From positions 1 to 19,315 of the forward strand of contig DCGR01000060.1 in NCBI GenBank assembly GCA_002315285.1: a stretch of 19,315 nucleotides of DNA, given 5' to 3'. Source of the DNA: Bacteroides sp. UBA1773. Its GTDB lineage: Bacteria > Bacteroidota > Bacteroidia > Bacteroidales > Bacteroidaceae. Position numbers and translations under genes: made by a program. Below are positions 1 through 6,089 of this stretch, piece by piece; positions within the stretch are counted from its first letter, which is position 1, and every line of letters starts with the position of its first letter. The notes beneath the pieces are model-generated. The model made no database searches. It was given only the letters and a program-made list of their open reading frames with translations, and was not told where the DNA came from.

Positions 1-168
1 GCATGGTTGTATATGGGATTTTCGGTTGTCAGTCAAACAAATGGTGCGTTTTTCGTAGTCTTTCGGAACCATCGAAGCCCCACCATCGCCCTCAGGATCG
101 TAAAGAGGAAAATCCTCGTTCGTTTGGCTGGTAAATGTTGTCAATAGTATCAAAAACAGATTTTTAGT
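1..168 (-). other. Unidentified partial open frame with signal-peptide-like segment, cut by window edge
   Basis: A minus-strand frame (codons 168-166 down to 3-1) is open to the window edge and reads KNLFLILLTTFTSQ followed by an acidic stretch DFPLYDPEGDGG. This resembles a Bacteroidetes secretion signal and the start of a mature exported protein. No ATG precedes the hydrophobic segment; the first in-frame ATG (72-70) lies after it. If the signal is real, the start must be a non-ATG codon, for example GTG at 216-214 inside the helicase gene. It would overlap or directly follow the 3' end of the helicase gene at 164, so co-transcription is plausible. I do not recognise the family. It may be a chance open frame. 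Confidence 0.3.
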
Positions 169-1582
169 CGCTTTGCTTTTCGGGCCAGTTGACCAAATAC
201 AATGTTGATGTGGCACGTGTGAAAGCCGTGTAGAGCCAACGGAAGTAATCGGCAGAGAGCATTTCGTCAGTCATATAACCTTGGTCCACGAACACATTTT
301 CCCATTGTCCACCTTGCGCTTTGTGACACGTTACAGCATACCCATACTTCACTTGCAACGCATTATAATAGGGGTCTGATTTTAACTTTTTCATTTTGTC
401 GCGATGATTGGTGATCTCGGGATAATCATTTAATATGTATTGGAAAAGCAACTGACTCATCTGGCTTGGCAATGCAGGAGCATCGCTCTGGAGCGTGTCG
501 AGCAGGAGGGTCATTTCCAACTCGCGGTCGTCGTGGTCGGGGAATTGCAGGGTGACATCGGCAAAACGGAAGCCATAGAGCTCGCGTTCATGGCGTACGC
601 GCCGAACCAGTGCCACATCGCCGTTGGCTATGAAATCGGTGTTCTTATTGCTTTCTGTCCAATAATAATTGTTCTTGGCGACCATGAGCATATCGCCTGA
701 TTCCAACAGCTCTTCGCGATAAAGAATGCGGTTGCGGATGCCATTGTTATAAAGCAGCGTCCTTTTGTTTGACCTGCAAACCACGATGCAGTTGTCGATG
801 CCTGCTTTGTCGTAACAGCTGGAAATGGTTTCGATGAGTTCCGTACCGTGAACCACCTGGATGTCGGCAAATTCGGAAAGATGGATGATGGGAAGGGAGT
901 CACATTGTCCGTGGGTCAGATATTGGCGGAGCAAGGTGGCATTCCAAAGGATGCCCGATTGCTGGCTCTGACGCACTACCTCGGAAAGGATGGAACCGAT
1001 GACATCCAAACCATAACCCTCCATGACGGCAGCATCGAGTGCTGGACTTTTTTGCTCGCCTACTGGAGGCAATTGGGCATCATCGCCTACGAGTATGAGG
1101 CGACAATGCTGACCTCCATATACATAGTGTATAAGGTCGTCGAGGAGTCGCCCGGTGCCAAACATTGCGCCTGAAAGTCCCTCGTTGGCTATCATGGAAG
1201 CTTCATCGACAATGAATAGGGTGTCATGGCAGAGGTTGTCGTTGAGAAGGAAATTGTCGTTCTCGTTCGAGAATGTCTTCTGACGGTAAATCTTCTTATG
1301 GATTGTATAGGCCGGATGATTGGCGTAATGGCTGAACACTTTGGCCGCCCTTCCGGTTGGAGCCAATAGCAGGCATTTGCGGTCGCATTGTCGTAAGGTT
1401 TTTACAAAAGCTCCTAAGAGTGTCGTCTTTCCTGTACCAGCATATCCGCGCAGGATGAATAAACTGTCGGCCGATGCAGAAAATAAGAAATCTGTCAGAG
1501 CCTGGATAGCTTGTTCTTGCTCAAAAGTGGGGGGGAAATGGAAATTTTGCTTGAATAGTTGCGTAAAATAATCCTTTATCAT
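164..1582 (-). CDS. ATP-dependent RecD-like DNA helicase (SF1B)
   Basis: This 472-residue cytoplasmic protein carries the ordered motifs of an SF1 RecD-type DNA helicase. Walker A is GYAGTGKT at residues 46-53, motif Ia is LAPTGRAAK at 73-81, Walker B is FIVDEAS at 123-129, and motif III is LVGDDAQLPPVG at 164-175. The UvrD_C_2-like C-terminal half has VTCHKAQG near 417-424 and motif VI YTAFTRA at 451-457. It is much shorter than full RecD2 and lacks its long N-terminal region, but this length is usual for the Bacteroidetes AAA_30-type relatives. The likely role is ATP-driven 5'-3' unwinding in repair or recombination. No RecB or RecC is nearby. The ATG at 1582 is the natural start, just inside an AT-rich divergent intergenic region shared with the plus-strand gene at 1679. 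Confidence 0.9.
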   Translation of the reverse strand: MIKDYFTQLFKQNFHFPPTFEQEQAIQALTDFLFSASADSLFILRGYAGTGKTTLLGAFVKTLRQCDRKCLLLAPTGRAAKVFSHYANHPAYTIHKKIYRQKTFSNENDNFLLNDNLCHDTLFIVDEASMIANEGLSGAMFGTGRLLDDLIHYVYGGQHCRLILVGDDAQLPPVGEQKSPALDAAVMEGYGLDVIGSILSEVVRQSQQSGILWNATLLRQYLTHGQCDSLPIIHLSEFADIQVVHGTELIETISSCYDKAGIDNCIVVCRSNKRTLLYNNGIRNRILYREELLESGDMLMVAKNNYYWTESNKNTDFIANGDVALVRRVRHERELYGFRFADVTLQFPDHDDRELEMTLLLDTLQSDAPALPSQMSQLLFQYILNDYPEITNHRDKMKKLKSDPYYNALQVKYGYAVTCHKAQGGQWENVFVDQGYMTDEMLSADYFRWLYTAFTRATSTLYLVNWPEKQSD

Positions 1583-1634
1583 GCTTTTTTTTGAAAAAAT
1601 TCCTCAAACTTTATGCTATTCGATTTATTTGTTA

Positions 1635-1642
1635 TATTTTTG
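1635..1642 (+). promoter_or_regulatory. Putative Bacteroidetes -7 promoter box (TATTTTTG)
   Basis: TATTTTTG fits the Bacteroidetes housekeeping -7 consensus TAnnTTTG. It lies 36 nt before the ATG at 1679, leaving a short A-rich leader of the kind common in this phylum. No good -33 TTG was found at the usual distance, so this is a weak call. It would drive the three-gene plus-strand run ending with rsmD. Confidence 0.4.
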
Positions 1643-1678
1643 CGAGGCGAATATAAATAAAAAAAACAAATAATTATC

Positions 1679-2362
1679 ATGAAATCGTTATTTAATTGTA
1701 TTTTGGTTGTTTGCGTCATAGGCTTGATCTATGTATGCTACGGAAGTATTGTGGGTCCTATCAATTTTGAAAATGAGCAGGATTTGCGCGAAAAGGCAAT
1801 AATCGCCCGTCTGATTGACATTCGTAAAGCCCAAACCGAGTTCCGTAACCTCAATGGCGCATATACGGCAAGTTTTGACACACTGATTGACTTCGTGAAG
1901 AATGGTAAACTGCCTTTCGTAATGAAGGAAGGTTCGCTGACCGACACCCAGCTCGAGAATGGCATGACAGAGAAGAAGGCCATCAAGATGATTGAGAAGG
2001 CCAAGCAGACTGGCAACTGGAGTGAGGTGAAGAAGAATGGTCTGGAGAAATTCCGTCGTGATACCATGTGGGTGGCTGTTGCTGACACTATCTTCGAGAA
2101 GGGTTTCAATGCCGATTCGTTACGTTTCGTGCCTTTTGGTGGCAATGCCCAGTTCGAAATGGCTACCCGTAGCGATACGACCAAGTCGGGTGCTCCGTTG
2201 CGCTTGTTCCAGGCTCAGACTCCTTACGACACTTACCTGGGCGACCTCAATCACCAGTTGTTGGTGAACCTGAAGGATTTGAGGACCAAATTGGGCAAAT
2301 ACTGTGGTCTGCGTGTTGGTGACATCGAACAGCCAAACAACAATGCAGGTAACTGGGAATAA
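1679..2362 (+). CDS. Conserved hypothetical membrane-anchored protein with pilin-like N-terminal half
   Basis: This 227-residue protein has one N-terminal hydrophobic segment (about residues 5-24) after MKS and a short loop. It then has an amphipathic stretch, roughly 36-72, containing ARLIDIRKAQTEF, NGAYTASFDTLIDF and GKLP. That pattern of a membrane helix, then AQ..F/Y...G.Y..SF..L, recalls type II/IV pseudopilins, but the canonical cleavage site and Glu5 are not evident. The remainder is soluble and lysine-rich (about 90-125), ending in a segment with few hallmarks. It is probably anchored in the inner membrane with its C-terminus in the periplasm. It is the first gene of the run before the DUF3822-like gene and rsmD, and its 3' end overlaps the next start by 20 nt, suggesting coupled translation. 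I know no assigned function; the pilin resemblance is my inference. Confidence 0.8.
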   Translation: MKSLFNCILVVCVIGLIYVCYGSIVGPINFENEQDLREKAIIARLIDIRKAQTEFRNLNGAYTASFDTLIDFVKNGKLPFVMKEGSLTDTQLENGMTEKKAIKMIEKAKQTGNWSEVKKNGLEKFRRDTMWVAVADTIFEKGFNADSLRFVPFGGNAQFEMATRSDTTKSGAPLRLFQAQTPYDTYLGDLNHQLLVNLKDLRTKLGKYCGLRVGDIEQPNNNAGNWE

Positions 2363-3107
2363 TGCTCAGTTGAGCAAAAACGTATTATCCATCCACTTCA
2401 GTGTGGATGGATTTTCTTTTTCTACCGATAGGGTAACAAAATTTCCCATTGATCCGGCTTGTACAATTCCGGCCAATATCAATCGGATGTTGGAAACAAA
2501 TCCGGAGCTTCTGTCTTTTGCTGGTAAAAGGACAAACATCATTGTTGACACTCCTCATTTCACGTTTGTGCCTTTTGAACTTTATGAGGACGAACAGTTG
2601 GATGCCTTCTTCCAACTCAACTATCCCACTGTCGAAAATGAGGAGGTACTGTGCAATGTCCTTGACAGGACGAATGTGGCCTTGGTTTTTGGGGTTAACC
2701 GCGAAGTGCTGTCTTTGCTGGGTCAATCTTTTCCGAATGCCCGTATTCTTTCTGCCTTAAGTCCTATGACGGAATGGCTCATAGGCGAGAGCAACAAGTC
2801 CGATTCTACAAGAATGAGCGTACTGATTCATGCCGACAGCATGGATGTATTCGTGTGCTCGAAGGGGAAACTGCTGTTTGTGAACAGCTTCATTTGCAAC
2901 AACAACAACGACCGTTGCTACTTCGCGTTGCAAGTGTGGCAGTCGTTACAACTCGATGAGGAGAAGGACAGTATGGAACTCTATGTGAGTGCGAATGTTG
3001 ATGTGCTACCTACTGAGCAATTGCGACGCTTTGTGCGCCAAGTGAATGTCACGAAAGAAATAAGCGGGATGACTTTCCCTCTCAAGACCTTATATTTATG
3101 CGAATAA
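2343..3107 (+). CDS. DUF3822-like protein (possibly actin-like/PilM-like fold)
   Basis: This 254-residue soluble protein begins at the ATG at 2343. The frame is open further upstream from a GTG at 2304, but that would overlap the previous gene more and lengthen the protein beyond its conserved start. LSKNVLSIHFSVDGFSFS (residues 10-27) matches my memory of Bacteroidetes DUF3822 proteins, which often sit directly before rsmD. Two halves with repeated beta-rich patterns (LSIHFSVDGFSF near 15-26; SVLIHADSMDVFVCSKGKLL near 159-178, followed by ALQVWQSLQL and MELYVSAN) resemble the phosphate-binding strands of actin-like proteins such as PilM/GspL. That fold is inferred by eye. There is no signal peptide or membrane segment. 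It overlaps rsmD by 10 nt, so it is likely translationally coupled. Confidence 0.82.
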   Translation: MQVTGNNAQLSKNVLSIHFSVDGFSFSTDRVTKFPIDPACTIPANINRMLETNPELLSFAGKRTNIIVDTPHFTFVPFELYEDEQLDAFFQLNYPTVENEEVLCNVLDRTNVALVFGVNREVLSLLGQSFPNARILSALSPMTEWLIGESNKSDSTRMSVLIHADSMDVFVCSKGKLLFVNSFICNNNNDRCYFALQVWQSLQLDEEKDSMELYVSANVDVLPTEQLRRFVRQVNVTKEISGMTFPLKTLYLCE

Positions 3108-3652
3108 TCAGCGGCATCTACAAACATCGCCGATTCGATGTTCCCCGCACATTCAAGGCGCGTCCGACCACCGACTTTGCAAAGGAAAACTTGTTTAATG
3201 TGCTCAACAACTACATTGATTTTGAGGAAGGTCCAGTGGCTCTCGATTTGTTTGCTGGCACGGGAAGCATCAGCCTCGAACTGCTTTCACGAGGATGTCG
3301 GCGAGTAATCAGTGTGGAGAAAGACCCACAACACTGGGCTTTCATCCAGAAAGTCGTCAGCGAGCTGAAGGCCAGCCAATGCCTGCCCATCAAGGGCGAT
3401 GTGTTCCGCTACATGAGTCGTTGTCGTGAATCATTCGATTTCATCTTTGCCGATCCTCCCTACGCCCTGCCCGAATTGGTACAGTTGCCCGATTTGGTGT
3501 TTCAGTACAACATGCTGAATGAGAGTGGACTGTTTGTGCTGGAACATGGCAAAGACCACAACTTCAGCGAACATCCCCATTTCGTGGAACAGCGCATCTA
3601 CGGTAGCGTGAACTTTTCATTTTTCACTCCGAATGTCTGGCAGGATAGCTGA
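3098..3652 (+). CDS. rsmD: 16S rRNA (guanine(966)-N(2))-methyltransferase RsmD
   Basis: RsmD methylates N2 of G966 in 16S rRNA of the small subunit, using S-adenosylmethionine. The 184-residue protein has the family pattern from the start: RIISG at 2-6, RPTTDFAKENLFNVL at 22-36, SAM-binding motif I LDLFAGTG at 49-56, ELLSRG at 61-66, the acidic motif VEKD at 73-76, and the catalytic DPPY at 119-122. Length is normal (about 180-200). The ATG at 3098 lies inside the last codons of the DUF3822-like gene (overlap 10 nt). Conserved association of rsmD with the DUF3822 gene is common in Bacteroidetes. A hairpin follows 50 nt after the stop. Confidence 0.95.
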   Translation: MRIISGIYKHRRFDVPRTFKARPTTDFAKENLFNVLNNYIDFEEGPVALDLFAGTGSISLELLSRGCRRVISVEKDPQHWAFIQKVVSELKASQCLPIKGDVFRYMSRCRESFDFIFADPPYALPELVQLPDLVFQYNMLNESGLFVLEHGKDHNFSEHPHFVEQRIYGSVNFSFFTPNVWQDS

Positions 3653-3702
3653 AATGCTTTTCCGTATATGATAGTGTCCACTTGTTGGCACTCAAACAGG
3701 AA

Positions 3703-3742
3703 AATGCCGAACCACTATCGAATTTGATGGTAGTTCGGCATT
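3703..3742. terminator. Bidirectional hairpin terminator between convergent genes
   Basis: Arms 3703-3719 and 3726-3742 form a 17-bp stem with 15 Watson-Crick pairs, one G-T wobble and one C-A mismatch, closed by a 6-nt loop. The outer ten pairs (AATGCCGAAC / GTTCGGCATT) are perfect. It lies between the stop of rsmD (3652) and the stop of the minus-strand DUF1080 gene (3762). On the minus strand the stem runs into a short T-tract, so both transcripts could end here. No long U-run follows on the plus strand. Confidence 0.65.
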
Positions 3743-3761
3743 GACGATAAGTGGGTAATGT

Positions 3762-4586
3762 TTATCTTACGGGCTCAATGGTGATGTCACGGTACTCAAT
3801 GGCGTGACACTCGCTTTGCAGCTGGATGCGTCCTGCGGCAGGGTCGAGATCGAACAACTGGAGCACTGTCGTGCCGTTGAGGATGTATTCGGCGGTGTTG
3901 CCCTTGCACACCAGCTCAAGAGTGTTCCATTCGCCGTAGGGTTTCTCAGGTGCTACGGTAGGTTGCGACTCCAGATCTTTCCATGTGCCGTCGTACATGA
4001 GATTATCGACACGTCCGGATGCCTCCAACGCCCGGACTTGTGCCTTCGAAGCATCGGGTTCCCAGCGCCCATTGGCATCCACATTGGCCTTGGCATGAAG
4101 CATGGTGGGATATTCCTTGGGGTTGCCCACCACAATCAGGTCGCAACAACGACCTTGGATGATGTTGCACTCGAACGACAAATGCCAGATGCCGCCATAA
4201 AGGCCTTCCGGACCTACACAGTGGAAGAGCAATCCGCTATCGGCTGTCTTGCCCACCCGATCGGCAAATGCCTCACCAACGAAACGGAATTGCATGGTGA
4301 GGTGATAATCCTTATAAGCCTGCTTGGTGGAACAGCCACCGTAACCTTGTCCGGTGATGTGCATGGCACCATCTACGACGGTAAACAACTCGTTGGCTGG
4401 TTTGGCAAAACTATCCGGACGTACCCACAAGTCCCAACCATCGTAGTTCTGTCCATTGAACAGGGCAATCTTTCCGGCAGGTGCTATCGGGTCGGGATCA
4501 TCAGGAAAGTACTTCGGGTCGGCTGTCTGGCCACAACCCACCAGCAATGTGCTGGCGCAAATGATGGAGAACAATGAGGCTTTCAT
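3762..4586 (-). CDS. Lipoprotein with 3-keto-disaccharide hydrolase (DUF1080, PF06439) domain
   Basis: This 274-residue protein begins with a lipoprotein signal, MKASLFSIICASTLLVGC, with lipobox LVGC (Cys18). The start chosen is the ATG at 4586, 5 nt after the fucosidase stop; longer in-frame extensions run into that gene and would bury the signal. The DUF1080 jelly-roll fold is indicated by LFNGQNYDGW at 42-51, SGLLFHC at 117-123, FECNIIQG at 138-145, EYILNG at 233-238, and the closing LQSECHAIEYRDITIEPV at 256-273. Some family members act on 3-keto-glycosides by hydrolysis or elimination; others are uncharacterised. A segment of about 165-210 between the central and C-terminal strands seems long. 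It is the last gene of the minus-strand block, after GH29, and presumably faces the periplasm or cell surface. The exact substrate cannot be read from sequence. Confidence 0.88.
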   Translation of the reverse strand: MKASLFSIICASTLLVGCGQTADPKYFPDDPDPIAPAGKIALFNGQNYDGWDLWVRPDSFAKPANELFTVVDGAMHITGQGYGGCSTKQAYKDYHLTMQFRFVGEAFADRVGKTADSGLLFHCVGPEGLYGGIWHLSFECNIIQGRCCDLIVVGNPKEYPTMLHAKANVDANGRWEPDASKAQVRALEASGRVDNLMYDGTWKDLESQPTVAPEKPYGEWNTLELVCKGNTAEYILNGTTVLQLFDLDPAAGRIQLQSECHAIEYRDITIEPVR

Positions 4587-4591
4587 ACGAT

Positions 4592-6028
4592 TCAATAAAT
4601 TTCGATGTTCTGGATAAGCGGACATGCTGCACTGTCGGTAATGTTGATGCGGATCTGCTGTGTGGTTGTTTCGGGGAAACAGAGGATGCGTTTGTAGCCA
4701 ATGGTAGTTCCCTCGGCCAATTGCTTCCATGTGCCCTCGACCAATGCTTCCACGGTGAATGCCTTCACACGCTGTCCGAGACGGATATGCTCTTGTAGCA
4801 GTACCTTGTTGATTGTTGTGGCTTCTTTCAAGGTGACTGTCAGTGAACCAGTGGTGACATCATCGGGAGTTGCCCAGTAGGTCGTCTTGTCGCCATCGAA
4901 GGCTTTTTCTGCCTCATATCCGGCGCCACGTACTGGCGATGCTTCGTAGGTGGCTTCTGGAGCAAGGTTTTTGGCGAAGGCCTTCCGACGAGCCTCAGCA
5001 AAATCCTTCAGGCGTTCCACATCAATCTCGTTGATGAGTCCGTGAGTGTCAACGGGCACATTCAGGATGAGGTTGCCGTTGCGTCCTACGGAAGTATAGT
5101 AGATTTCCATGAGCTTATCGACCGATTTCACCAATGAGTCTTCCTTGGTGTGGTAGAACCATCCCGGACGGATGCTTACATCCACCTCGCCTGGAATCCA
5201 GGCATTGCCATTGGGAAGTCCATGTTCCAACACTTCCTTCTTGGCCACACCTGGGTGGAATTCGCCTTTGTTGATTTTGCTCCAGTTGGTCTCACCGATA
5301 TATCCGCGTTCGTTGCCGCACCAGCGTATCTCCGGACCACCATCGCTGAACATCACGATGTTTGGTTGAAGTTGGCGAGCCAACGCCCATGTGTTTTCCC
5401 AATCGTAATAGGTAGTGGCATCAATCTTGCGTTTTTCCCAAGCACCTCCGTAGTAGCCATCGCCACCATTGGCGCCATCGAACCACATCTCGAAGATGTC
5501 GCCATAGTTGGACAAGAGTTCTGTCAGTTGGTTGCGGAAATACGTGATGTACTCTGGAGAGCCATACTGGGCATGGTTGCGGTCCCACGGCGAGAGATAC
5601 ACGCCAAAGCGGAGTCCTGCTTCACGACAAGCCTCTGAGAGTTCCTTGATGATGTCTCCCTTCCCGTCTTTCCAAGGTGAGTTCTTGACAGAGTATTCCG
5701 TGTAGGCAGAAGGCCACAGACAAAAGCCGCAGTGGTGTTTGGCGGTGATCATGATGCCTTTCATGCCAGCATCCTTACAGGTTTTCACCCATTGGCGCAC
5801 ATCGAGTCTATCTGGATTGAATGCCGACACAGGCGTACCTCCGTCTCCCCATTCCTGGTCGGTGAAGGTGTTCATTGAGAAATGGATGAAAGCATAGTAC
5901 TCTAATTCGTGCCATGCCAATTGTTGCTCACTGGGCACTGCTCCGTATGGCTCCGGTGCAGAAACAGGTTTGCATGCTGCCATCATCATCATGGCAATGA
6001 GCAGCATAGGTAATGAATGTCTAATCAT
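4592..6028 (-). CDS. Alpha-L-fucosidase (GH29) lipoprotein with C-terminal discoidin-like domain
   Basis: The 478-residue protein would remove terminal alpha-L-fucose from glycans. It opens with a lipoprotein signal (MIRHSLPMLLIAMMMMAAC, Cys19), which fixes the start at 6028; upstream in-frame codons lie in the 3' end of the mannosidase gene. The GH29 barrel spans about 35-350: YAFIHFSMNTF at 45-55, KHHCGFCLWPS at 97-107, GVYLSPWD at 142-149, the nucleophile Asp184 within EMWFDGANGG, and the PGEVDVSIRPGWFYH segment at 279-293 in the acid/base region. Residues from about 355 to the end (ATYEASPVRGAGYEAEKAFD onwards) form an F5/8-type-C-like sugar-binding module, as in many GH29-B enzymes that prefer branched alpha-1,3/1,4-fucose. 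The linkage preference is inference. It sits 61 nt after GH92 and 5 nt before the DUF1080 gene. Confidence 0.93.
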   Translation of the reverse strand: MIRHSLPMLLIAMMMMAACKPVSAPEPYGAVPSEQQLAWHELEYYAFIHFSMNTFTDQEWGDGGTPVSAFNPDRLDVRQWVKTCKDAGMKGIMITAKHHCGFCLWPSAYTEYSVKNSPWKDGKGDIIKELSEACREAGLRFGVYLSPWDRNHAQYGSPEYITYFRNQLTELLSNYGDIFEMWFDGANGGDGYYGGAWEKRKIDATTYYDWENTWALARQLQPNIVMFSDGGPEIRWCGNERGYIGETNWSKINKGEFHPGVAKKEVLEHGLPNGNAWIPGEVDVSIRPGWFYHTKEDSLVKSVDKLMEIYYTSVGRNGNLILNVPVDTHGLINEIDVERLKDFAEARRKAFAKNLAPEATYEASPVRGAGYEAEKAFDGDKTTYWATPDDVTTGSLTVTLKEATTINKVLLQEHIRLGQRVKAFTVEALVEGTWKQLAEGTTIGYKRILCFPETTTQQIRINITDSAACPLIQNIEIY

Positions 6029-6089
6029 AACTTTGATATTGGAAGTTGATTTTTTTACTGTATTGATTGATACACAGTACAATGTAGTG

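Noticed and set aside
4587..4730. N-terminal extension of the DUF1080 frame to 4730
   Set aside because: It overlaps the fucosidase C-terminus out of frame; the lipobox start at 4586, 5 nt after the fucosidase stop, is much better.
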